Below, one piece after another: positions 41,045 through 49,071 of a stretch of 55,770 bases of DNA. The position numbers and the translations under genes were made by a program. Origin of the DNA: an uncultured Prevotellaceae bacterium (lineage in GTDB: Bacteria > Bacteroidota > Bacteroidia > Bacteroidales > Bacteroidaceae); the NCBI GenBank assembly GCA_902776685.1, contig CACYRB010000006.1, positions 1-55,770 on the forward strand. Direction: 5' to 3'. The stretch's first letter is position 1. Every line of letters starts with the position of its first letter. A model generated the notes under the pieces. It had not been told where the DNA came from, did no database searches, and saw nothing but the letters and a program-made list of their open reading frames with translations.

Positions 41045-43234
41045 TTACCTGATAAACAGCAGTTCGCGGTATTTGGGCAGGGTCCAGAGTTCGTCGGCCA
41101 CGATGAGCTCGAGTTTGTCAATCTGGTAGCGAATCTCCTCCATCTTCGGTGCCACGGTGTCGCAATAGGCAATAGCCTTGTCGTGCTGACTCTCTATGCG
41201 GTTGGCCTTCTTGCGAGCCTCTACCAGTTCCTCTACATAGCTCTCAATCTTCTGGGTGCGCTCAGCAATCTCGCGGATGAGCTTCACGTTGCGCTCGGTG
41301 AGTTCGTTGCCTTCGGTCTCACCGAATACAGCCTGCATCTTCTCCACGTTCTTCGCCAGCTGAGTCTGGTAGTTGGTGGCCACAGGCACAATATGGTTCA
41401 TCGTGATGTCGCCCAGCACGCGGGCCTCAATCTGAATCTTCTTCGTATAGGTCTCCCACTTCACCTCGTTGCGGGCGGCAAGCTCGCTGCGGCTCATGAC
41501 ATTCATCGACTCGAACATGCCGACATTGTGGTCGTGCAGGTAGTGTTCGAAGACGCGCGGACAAGAAGTCTCGGTGTCGAGTCCACGACGGCGAGCCTCC
41601 TCAACCCATGCGGCCGAATAGCCGTTACCTTCGAAGTGAATGGGTTTTGTGGCACGGATGTCGTCGCGAAGCACGGTGATGATGGCAGCCGTCTTGTCTT
41701 TTCCCTCAGCGATGAGACCGTCAACACGCTTTTTGAAGTTGGTCAAAGCCTCGGCCATAGCCGTGTTGAGCACAATCATCGCAGCGGCACAGTTGGCCTC
41801 AGAGCCCACAGCACGGAACTCAAAACGGTTGCCAGTGAAGGCAAAGGGCGACGTGCGGTTGCGGTCGGTGCTGTCGATGAGCAGCTCGGGAATCTCGGGA
41901 ATATTCAGCTTCATACCCTGCTTGCCCGTCACGTCGAGGGCATCACCACCGTCGGTGTTCTCAATCTTGTCGAGAATCTCCGTAAGCTGTTTGCCGAGGA
42001 AGCACGAGATGATGGCGGGCGGAGCCTCGTTGCCACCCAGACGATGGGCATTGGTAGCGCTCATGATGCTGGCCTTCAGCAGCGCGTTGTGCTGGTGTAC
42101 GGCCATGAGCGTCTCAACGATGAACACCACGAAGCGCAAGTTGTCCTCCTGCGTCTTGCCCGGTCCGTGCAACAGGATGCCGGTGTCGGTCGAGAGACTC
42201 CAGTTGTTGTGCTTACCCGAACCGTTGATGCCTGCAAAGGGCTTCTCGTGGAGCAGGGCGCGGAAACCGTGCTTGCGTGCCACACGTTTCATCAGACTCA
42301 TGAGTAGCATGTTGTGGTCAACCGCCAGGTTGGTCTCTTCGTAGATAGGCGCCATCTCAAACTGGTTGGGAGCCACCTCGTTGTGGCGTGTCTTGCAGGG
42401 GATGCCCAGCTCGAGTGCCTGAATCTCGAGGTCCTTCATGAAAGCCTGCACGCGCTCGGGGATGATGCCGAAGTAGTGGTCGTCCATCTGCTGGTTTTTC
42501 GCCGAGTCGTGGCCCATCAGGGTACGTCCGGTAAGCATCAGGTCGGGCCGTGCCGAGTAGAGGCTCTCGTCGACGAGGAAATACTCCTGTTCCCATCCGA
42601 GGTTCGACGTCACCTTCTTTACGTCAGGATAGAAATAACGGCAGACATCGGTAGCCGCCACGTTCACCGCATGAAGCGCGCGCAGCAGCGGAGCCTTGTA
42701 GTCGAGCGCCTCGCCCGTGTAGGAGATGAAGATGGTGGGAATACAGAGCGTGTCGTCGATGATGAAGACCGGACTCGTGGGGTCCCATGCCGAGTAGCCG
42801 CGCGCCTCAAACGTGTTGCGTATGCCGCCCGAGGGGAACGAGCTCGCGTCGGGCTCCTGCTGCACCAGCAGCTTACCCGAGAACTCTTCAATCATTCCGC
42901 CCTTGCCGTCGTGCTCGATAAACGCGTCGTGCTTCTCGGCCGTGCCCTCCGTGAGCGGCTGGAACCAGTGAGTGTAGTGCGTCACGCCGTTCTCGTCGGC
43001 CCACTGCTTCATGCCCTTCGCCACAGCATCAGCGATAGAGCGGTCCAGACGCGCACCGTTGTCAATCACGTCGATGAGCTTCTCATAGACCTCGCGCGGC
43101 AGATATTTGTACATCTTCGCACGGTTAAACACGTTTTTCCCGAAATAGTCAGAAGGTCGTTCTGCGGGAGTCTTCACGTCCAAGGGTTTCTTCCTGAAAG
43201 CCTCGGCCACCACCTCAAATCTTAAGTTTGCCAT
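41045..43234 (-). CDS. glnN: Glutamine synthetase type III
   Basis: This encodes 729 residues from MANLRFEVV, the normal size for GSIII, the Bacteroidetes form that makes glutamine from glutamate and ammonia. The catalytic regions IYEETNLAVDHNMLLM, NGSGKHNNWSL and NRTSPFAFTGNRFEFR are intact. The longer frame from 43333 adds a non-conserved start and is not used, since a -7 box lies at 43282-43289. The gene is convergent with the lipoprotein gene and downstream of dapL. Confidence 0.96.
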   Translation of the reverse strand: MANLRFEVVAEAFRKKPLDVKTPAERPSDYFGKNVFNRAKMYKYLPREVYEKLIDVIDNGARLDRSIADAVAKGMKQWADENGVTHYTHWFQPLTEGTAEKHDAFIEHDGKGGMIEEFSGKLLVQQEPDASSFPSGGIRNTFEARGYSAWDPTSPVFIIDDTLCIPTIFISYTGEALDYKAPLLRALHAVNVAATDVCRYFYPDVKKVTSNLGWEQEYFLVDESLYSARPDLMLTGRTLMGHDSAKNQQMDDHYFGIIPERVQAFMKDLEIQALELGIPCKTRHNEVAPNQFEMAPIYEETNLAVDHNMLLMSLMKRVARKHGFRALLHEKPFAGINGSGKHNNWSLSTDTGILLHGPGKTQEDNLRFVVFIVETLMAVHQHNALLKASIMSATNAHRLGGNEAPPAIISCFLGKQLTEILDKIENTDGGDALDVTGKQGMKLNIPEIPELLIDSTDRNRTSPFAFTGNRFEFRAVGSEANCAAAMIVLNTAMAEALTNFKKRVDGLIAEGKDKTAAIITVLRDDIRATKPIHFEGNGYSAAWVEEARRRGLDTETSCPRVFEHYLHDHNVGMFESMNVMSRSELAARNEVKWETYTKKIQIEARVLGDITMNHIVPVATNYQTQLAKNVEKMQAVFGETEGNELTERNVKLIREIAERTQKIESYVEELVEARKKANRIESQHDKAIAYCDTVAPKMEEIRYQIDKLELIVADELWTLPKYRELLFIR

Positions 43235-43281
43235 AGTTGTCCTGTTTATGTCTTTTTTACCTGTTTGCACGTTTCCGGCTG

Positions 43282-43289
43282 CAAAGTTA
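43282..43289 (-). promoter_or_regulatory. -7 box for glnN
   Basis: TAACTTTG on the minus strand, 47 bases upstream of the ATG. It supports the start at 43234. A clear -33 box is not seen. Confidence 0.55.
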
Positions 43290-43379
43290 CGAAAAAAGTT
43301 GAAATGTTGAAAAGTTGAAATGTTGAAAAACATTTTTTCTCACCTTTTTACCTTTTCACCCTTTCACCTTTTCACCCTT

Positions 43380-44630
43380 TCACCTTTTTACCTTTTCACC
43401 TTTTAAAAACTCCTTCATGCGTTGCATAGCCTCGGCGCAGTCCTCACGGCGGGCGAAGGCCGACAGCCGGAAATAGCCCTCGCCGCTCGGACCGAAGCCC
43501 ACGCCCGGCGTACACACCACACCTGCCCCATAGAGCAGTTCGTCGAAGAAGCGCCACGAACTCTCACCGCCCGGCGTCTTCACCCACAGATAGGGCGCAT
43601 GCTCGCCGCCATAGACGCTGAAGCCCATAGCCGTCAGCTTCTCGCGCATCAGAGCCGCATTGCCCATGTAGTAGTCAATCGTCTCGCCCACCTGGCGACG
43701 GCCCTCCGCCGTATACACCGCCTCGGCAGCCCGCTGCGCCACATAGCTCGTTCCGTTGAACTTCGTAGCCTGCCGACGCGACCACAACTGGTTCAGGGCG
43801 ATGCGCTGCAAGCCGTCGAGCGTGACAGCCGTCACCTCCCGCGGCACAACCGTATAGCCGCAGCGCACACCGGTAAAGCCCGCCGTCTTCGAAAAACTGC
43901 GAAACTCCACCGCACACCTCCGCGCACCCTTAATCTCATAAATAGAATGAGGAATGTCGTCGCTCCGGATATAAGCCTCATAGGCCGCATCGAAGAGTAT
44001 CAGTGCATCGTTGCGCAGCGCATAGTTCACCCACTGCCGCAGCTGTTCGCGCGTCAGCACCGTGCCCGTAGGGTTGTTCGGATAGCACAAGTAAATCATG
44101 TCCACACGCCGGTCGGGCACCTGCGGCACAAAACCGTTCTCCGCCGTACAGGGAAAATAGGTCACACCCGTCCATTGGCCGTCTTTGCAAAGGCCAGCCC
44201 GCCCTATCATCGCGTTCGAGTCGATATAGACCGGATACACCGGGTCGGTCATGCCCACCGAGTTGTCCCAGCGCAGCAGCTCCTGAAAGTTGCCCGTATC
44301 GCTCTTCGCCCCGTCGTTCACAAAAATCTCCGACACATCCATACGAATGCCACGCCCGAGAAAATCGTTCTTCACAATAGCCTCGCGCAGAAAGTCGTAC
44401 CCACGCTCAGGACCATATCCTCGGAACGACTCGGCATGAGCCAGGTCGTCGACAGCCTGGTGCATTGCTTCGGTCACCGCCTGACAGAGCGGCATCGTCA
44501 CGTCGCCGATACCCAGGTTCACCACACGCGTCTTCGAATGCGACACGCGGAAAGCGTTGACCCGCTTAGCCACATCAACAAACAGATAGCTGCTTGCCAG
44601 TTTCAAGAAATGTTCGTTCACCAAAGCCAT
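43380..44630 (-). CDS. dapL: LL-diaminopimelate aminotransferase
   Basis: This encodes 416 residues, PLP type I. NLGIGDVTMPLC near residue 38, YLCYPNNPTGTVL near 178, and the PLP-lysine region EFRSFSKTAGFTGVRCGYT near 245 (lysine in SFSKTAG) are clear. DapL makes LL-diaminopimelate directly from tetrahydrodipicolinate, bypassing the succinylase branch. It follows dapF after 82 bases on the same strand. Confidence 0.96.
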   Translation of the reverse strand: MALVNEHFLKLASSYLFVDVAKRVNAFRVSHSKTRVVNLGIGDVTMPLCQAVTEAMHQAVDDLAHAESFRGYGPERGYDFLREAIVKNDFLGRGIRMDVSEIFVNDGAKSDTGNFQELLRWDNSVGMTDPVYPVYIDSNAMIGRAGLCKDGQWTGVTYFPCTAENGFVPQVPDRRVDMIYLCYPNNPTGTVLTREQLRQWVNYALRNDALILFDAAYEAYIRSDDIPHSIYEIKGARRCAVEFRSFSKTAGFTGVRCGYTVVPREVTAVTLDGLQRIALNQLWSRRQATKFNGTSYVAQRAAEAVYTAEGRRQVGETIDYYMGNAALMREKLTAMGFSVYGGEHAPYLWVKTPGGESSWRFFDELLYGAGVVCTPGVGFGPSGEGYFRLSAFARREDCAEAMQRMKEFLKGEKVKR

Positions 44631-44712
44631 AGACCAAAACGATTTACAATTTAACGATTTACGATTTTTTCATTCCCGTTCTCAGCTAAAGCTGAAAACC
44701 AAAAACTAAAAA

Positions 44713-45555
44713 CTAATAACTTATCTCCCCGTCGAAGACAAACGATGCAGGCCCCGTCATATAGACACGACCGTCTGTTTCGTTCCATTCCACGTGCAGC
44801 GTGCCACCGTCCATGACGACCCTCGTCTTGCGCGAGGCACGACCGGTCACCGCTGCCGCCACAGCCGTAGCACAGGCCCCCGTGCCACAGGCCCGGGTAA
44901 CACCGCTGCCACGTTCCCACACACGCATACGGATAGTGCCGTCGCCTATCCGCTGAGCAAACTCAATGTTGCAGCGGCATGGAAAAGCCTCATGACATTC
45001 CAGCAGCGCACCATATCGCTCCACGTCGATTGTCTCAACATCGTCGGCAAACACCACGAAATGCGGGTTACCCATCGACACAAACGTACCCTTGAACGTG
45101 CGGAACGCCACCGTCAGCTCGTCGGCAAACGCCTCATCGTATTGCTCAGGCTGGTGCAGACAGGGCAACCCCATGTCGACCGTCACCGACTCCACATCGT
45201 CGCCCGAACCGTTCAGCCGCAACAGCCTCACGCCCGACCGCGTCTCAAGACGTATCTCGCGCTTTTTTGTCAGCCCGCGCTCAAAGACATATCTTCCCAC
45301 ACAACGGCAGGCATTGCCGCACATCATCGCCTCAGAGCCGTCGGCGTTGAAGATACGCATCGAGAAGTCGGCCGCCGACGCATCAGCCGGAGCACTTATC
45401 AGCACCAGCCCATCGGCACCGATGCCCGTGTGGCGGTCGCTCCACGCAAGAGCGGCCGCACTCGGGTCGACCACATCATACGATAAGGTATTGACGTAAA
45501 CGTAGTCGTTTCCCGCACCGTGCATCTTTGTGAAACCAATCTTCTCTCTCTTCAT
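44713..45555 (-). CDS. dapF: Diaminopimelate epimerase
   Basis: This encodes 280 residues. Both catalytic cysteines are present: MMCGNACRC near residue 77 and [13 protein letters not shown] near 220. It turns LL- into meso-diaminopimelate for lysine and peptidoglycan, the step after DapL. The start [15 protein letters not shown] is the normal family N-terminus. dapF and dapL sit together as an operon. Confidence 0.96.
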   Translation of the reverse strand: MKREKIGFTKMHGAGNDYVYVNTLSYDVVDPSAAALAWSDRHTGIGADGLVLISAPADASAADFSMRIFNADGSEAMMCGNACRCVGRYVFERGLTKKREIRLETRSGVRLLRLNGSGDDVESVTVDMGLPCLHQPEQYDEAFADELTVAFRTFKGTFVSMGNPHFVVFADDVETIDVERYGALLECHEAFPCRCNIEFAQRIGDGTIRMRVWERGSGVTRACGTGACATAVAAAVTGRASRKTRVVMDGGTLHVEWNETDGRVYMTGPASFVFDGEISY

Positions 45556-45620
45556 CAGTCTCTATTTTACGATTTAACAATTTGCAATTTCAGTTAACGT
45601 TCCCGTTACCTTATCGCTTG

Positions 45621-45628
45621 CAAAATTA
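45621..45628 (-). promoter_or_regulatory. -7 box for dapF-dapL
   Basis: TAATTTTG on the minus strand, 65 bases upstream of dapF. No clear -33 box. The rest of 45556-45862 is AT-rich and gene-free. Confidence 0.45.
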
Positions 45629-45814
45629 CAACAAATTGCATTTTCCATACACTTTATATGCAAAATTATATCAAGAAAATTGAAGAAAATATCAATTTGT
45701 AAGTAAAATACATATATTTGGTTACGATTTAAAACAAAATAATGCAAAAACTATACAAATGCTAAGTTTTTACAGAATTACCTTTACAAAAGAAAAATAT
45801 TTTACTAAGAAACT

Positions 45815-45857
45815 GACAAAACGTTATAATTTTGCACCAGAAAACGACAAAACGTTA
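45815..45857 (+). promoter_or_regulatory. asnB promoter with two 12 bp direct repeats
   Basis: GACAAAACGTTA occurs at 45815-45826 and 45846-45857, 31 bases apart (about three helical turns). The -7 box TAATTTTG (45827-45834) lies directly after the first copy. The second lies 5 bases before the asnB start. Placement suggests a regulator site. Confidence 0.6.
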
Positions 45858-45862
45858 AGAAT

Positions 45863-47548
45863 ATGTGTGGAATAGTTGCATTATTAAATGTTCGCGAACA
45901 AACCCCGTCTCTTCGACAAAAAGCATTGAAGATGAGTCAGAAACTGCGCCATCGCGGTCCCGACTGGAGTGGGATATACTGTGGCGAGTCGGCCATTCTG
46001 GCTCATGAGCGCCTGTCGATTGTCGACCCAAAAAGTGGACGCCAACCACTCTACTCCCCCGACGGAAAGCAGGTGCTGGCGGTAAACGGCGAGATCTACA
46101 ACCACCGGCAGTTGCGCGAACAATATAAAGACAACTATACCTTCCAGACGGGTAGCGACTGCGAAGTGCTGCTACCACTTTGGCGGGAAAAAGGCACGTC
46201 GTTTCTGGAAGACCTGAACGGCATTTTCGCATTTGTGCTCTACGACATAGCCCGCAACGAGTTTCTGATTGCCCGCGACCCCATCGGTGTCATTCCGCTC
46301 TACATAGGCTACGACCCCGACGGCACCGTGCTCGTGGCATCGGAGCTGAAGGCGCTCGAAGGTCAGTGCGAGCGCTACGAGTCCTTCCTGCCAGGCCATT
46401 ACTATTGGAGCCGTGAGCCTGGCATGAAACGCTACTACCGCCGCGACTGGATGGACCATAAATATAAAGAGAAAGAAGGGGAATGCCCCGCCGATGCCGT
46501 CGCGGCCTTGCGCAGTTGTCTCGAAGCCGCCGTATGCCGACAACTGATGAGCGACGTGCCCTACGGTGTGCTCCTATCGGGCGGGCTCGACTCAAGCATC
46601 ATCTCGGCCATCGCTGCCCAACATGCCGAGCATCGCATCGAAGACGCCGGCCGCTCAAGAGCCTGGTGGCCACGGCTCCACTCGTTTGCCGTAGGGCTGA
46701 AAGGAGCTCCCGACCTGGCAAAAGCCCGGCTCGTGGCCGAGCATATTGGCACCGTGCACCATGAAGTCAACTACACCATACAGGAAGGTCTTGATGCCCT
46801 GCGCGACGTGATTTACTATACCGAGACCTACGACGTGACCACCGTACGCGCTTCCACACCGATGTACTTGCTTGCGCGTGTCATACGGTCGATGGGCATC
46901 AAGATGGTGCTCTCAGGCGAGGGCGCCGACGAGATTTTCGGCGGCTATCTCTACTTCCACAAGGCACCGTCAGCCCGCGCCTTTCACGAAGAGACCGTGC
47001 GCAAAATCTCGAAGCTACACCTCTACGACTGCCTGCGTGCCAACAAGAGTCTTGCCGCCTGGGGTGTAGAGGGGCGCGTGCCTTTTCTCGACAAAGAGTT
47101 TCTCGATGTGGCCATGCGTCTGAATCCCCAGCTGAAGATGTGTCCGGGCACAACCATTGAGAAGCGCATCCTGCGCGAGGCCTTCGCCGACCTGCTGCCC
47201 GACGAGATTGTCTGGCGACAGAAAGAGCAGTTCAGCGACGGAGTGGGCTATTCCTGGATTGACACGCTGAAGCGCGTCACAGCCACCGCCGTCAGCGACG
47301 ACCAGATGGCACATGCCGCCGAGCGTTTCCCCATCCATCCGCCGCAGAACAAAGAGGAATACTACTATCGCGCCATCTTCAGCGAACTCTTTCCGAGTAA
47401 TTCTGCTGCGCTGAGCGTGCCGAGCGTGCCGAGCGTGGCTTGTTCCACCGCAGAGGCTCTGGCATGGGATGCGGCTTTCAAAGGACAGAACGACCCCAGC
47501 GGACGCGCCGTCTGCGACGTTCACGAGTCGAAAGCTACTCTTTCGTAA
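45863..47548 (+). CDS. asnB: Asparagine synthetase B (glutamine-hydrolysing)
   Basis: This encodes 561 residues starting MCGIV, which fixes the start because Cys2 is the glutaminase nucleophile. The N-terminal glutaminase domain has RLSIVDPKSGRQPL and the synthetase domain has the PP-loop LLSGGLDSSIIS near residue 238. The protein ends with a low-complexity stretch (SVPSVPSV) from a small tandem repeat. It makes asparagine from aspartate, glutamine and ATP. It starts the second nitrogen block. Confidence 0.95.
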   Translation: MCGIVALLNVREQTPSLRQKALKMSQKLRHRGPDWSGIYCGESAILAHERLSIVDPKSGRQPLYSPDGKQVLAVNGEIYNHRQLREQYKDNYTFQTGSDCEVLLPLWREKGTSFLEDLNGIFAFVLYDIARNEFLIARDPIGVIPLYIGYDPDGTVLVASELKALEGQCERYESFLPGHYYWSREPGMKRYYRRDWMDHKYKEKEGECPADAVAALRSCLEAAVCRQLMSDVPYGVLLSGGLDSSIISAIAAQHAEHRIEDAGRSRAWWPRLHSFAVGLKGAPDLAKARLVAEHIGTVHHEVNYTIQEGLDALRDVIYYTETYDVTTVRASTPMYLLARVIRSMGIKMVLSGEGADEIFGGYLYFHKAPSARAFHEETVRKISKLHLYDCLRANKSLAAWGVEGRVPFLDKEFLDVAMRLNPQLKMCPGTTIEKRILREAFADLLPDEIVWRQKEQFSDGVGYSWIDTLKRVTATAVSDDQMAHAAERFPIHPPQNKEEYYYRAIFSELFPSNSAALSVPSVPSVACSTAEALAWDAAFKGQNDPSGRAVCDVHESKATLS

Positions 47549-47550
47549 AG

Positions 47551-47611
47551 TTATATGGGGCATATAACTGTGCTATATGGGGCATATAACCGAGTTATAT
47601 GGGGCATATAA
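47551..47611 (+). promoter_or_regulatory. Three 22 bp-spaced palindromic boxes upstream of amtB
   Basis: TATATGGGGCATATAA occurs at 47552-47567, 47574-47589 and 47596-47611, each 22 bases from the next. Each box has dyad-symmetric arms (ATATG...CATAT) round a GGG centre. They start right after asnB and end 40 bases before the amtB ATG. The layout resembles iterated binding sites for a regulator, perhaps of nitrogen status. Confidence 0.7.
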
Positions 47612-47651
47612 GTTTTTCATTGAGTGTCAAACAAATAAGAAAGGTAAAAAG

Positions 47652-49034
47652 ATGAAGATTAAGAAACGTTGGATTGCATTGATGGCGGGCATGACCGTGA
47701 TTGCCCTTGCCGGACTGTTTGTTGACGAGCCGTCGTTTACGTGCGACTGGGAGAAGATTAGCGGTGCCGATGTGGCATGGCTCATTACGGCCACCATCTT
47801 TGTTTTGATGATGACGCCCGGGCTGTCGTTCTTCTATGGTGGAATGGTAGGGGCGAAGAATGTGATTTCGACCATGCTACAGTCGTTTATCGCCATGGGG
47901 CTGATAAGTGTGCTGTGGGTGGTGGTAGGTTTTTCGCTGTGTTTCGGCGACGATGTCGGGGGTGTGATTGGCAACCCGCTTTCGTTCCCCATGTTCAGGG
48001 GTGTGGGTGCTAACCTCTACACCACGCCTGCGGGCTATGTGCTGGGCGGCTCAACCATTCCGCTGGCGCTCTATGCCTTGTTTCAGATGAAGTTTGCCAT
48101 CATCACGCCGTCGCTCATCACGGGTTCGTTTGCCGAGCGGGTGAGGTTCTCGGCCTATCTGTTTTTCATGATGTTTTTCTTCTTCGCCATCTACTGTCCG
48201 CTGGCCCACATGACGTGGCACCCCGAGGGTCTGTTCTGTCGCATGGGCGTGGTCGATTTCGCAGGCGGCATCGTGGTACATGCCTCGTCGGGTGTGGCTG
48301 CGTTGGCCGGTGCCATCTTTCTGGGTCGACGCCAGCGAGCCACGCGCAGCAGCGAACCGGCCAACATTCCGTTTGTGCTGCTGGGTGCAGCCCTGCTGTG
48401 GCTGGGATGGTTTGGGTTCAATGCCGGCAGTTCGTTGCATGCCGACGGGCAGGCGGTGAAGGCGTTTCTGAACACCAACACGGCGTCGGCCACGGCGATG
48501 ATGACGTGGATATTCTTCGACTGCCTGCGGGGCCGCAAGCCGTCGGCCATGGGAGCCGCCGTGGGTTGTGTGGTCGGTCTGGTGGCCATCACGCCGTCGG
48601 CAGGCTACGTCACCGTGGGACAGAGCATCTTCATTGCCTTCGCGACGACGCTGGTATGCAACGTGGTGGTCTACTGGCGGTCGCACAGCCGCATCGACGA
48701 TGCTCTCGACGTGTTTCCCACTCACGGCACAGGCGGCATCGTGGGCACCGTGCTGACGGGTGTCTTTATTCAGGATGGTCTCATCAGCGGCACGCAAGAG
48801 GGTGTAGTGGTATTCCTCTGCCACGTGGCTGCCGTCGTCTTTGTCTTCGTCTACACGTTTGCCATGAGCTGGGCAGGCTACTGGCTCATCGACCGTGTGC
48901 TCCCCATGCGCGTGTCAGCCTACAGCGAGCGCGTAGGTCTCGACCTCTCACAACACGACGAGCACTACGGCCTGGCCCATATCGGCGACCGCGAGCTGGC
49001 TGAATATGAGGAACACATCAGAGGTGAGAGGTAA
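47652..49034 (+). CDS. amtB: Ammonium transporter AmtB (second copy)
   Basis: This encodes 460 residues. It differs from the first copy by a signal-like N-terminus (KRWIALMAGMTVIALAGLFV) and the family run MMTPGLSFFYGGMVGAKN. The two pore histidines are in CPLAHMTWHPEG and FPTHGTGGIVG. ATG 47652 is used, after the three palindromic boxes. No glnK is next to it; gltB follows 37 bases on. It may serve growth under different ammonium levels from the first copy. Confidence 0.95.
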   Translation: MKIKKRWIALMAGMTVIALAGLFVDEPSFTCDWEKISGADVAWLITATIFVLMMTPGLSFFYGGMVGAKNVISTMLQSFIAMGLISVLWVVVGFSLCFGDDVGGVIGNPLSFPMFRGVGANLYTTPAGYVLGGSTIPLALYALFQMKFAIITPSLITGSFAERVRFSAYLFFMMFFFFAIYCPLAHMTWHPEGLFCRMGVVDFAGGIVVHASSGVAALAGAIFLGRRQRATRSSEPANIPFVLLGAALLWLGWFGFNAGSSLHADGQAVKAFLNTNTASATAMMTWIFFDCLRGRKPSAMGAAVGCVVGLVAITPSAGYVTVGQSIFIAFATTLVCNVVVYWRSHSRIDDALDVFPTHGTGGIVGTVLTGVFIQDGLISGTQEGVVVFLCHVAAVVFVFVYTFAMSWAGYWLIDRVLPMRVSAYSERVGLDLSQHDEHYGLAHIGDRELAEYEEHIRGER

Positions 49035-49071
49035 GAAGTGATAAGTGAAAAGTGAAAAGTGAAAACTCATT

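Noticed and set aside
47551-47611. Possible short CRISPR array
   Set aside because: Repeats are only 16-17 bases with 6-base spacers and no cas genes are near; an operator array fits better.
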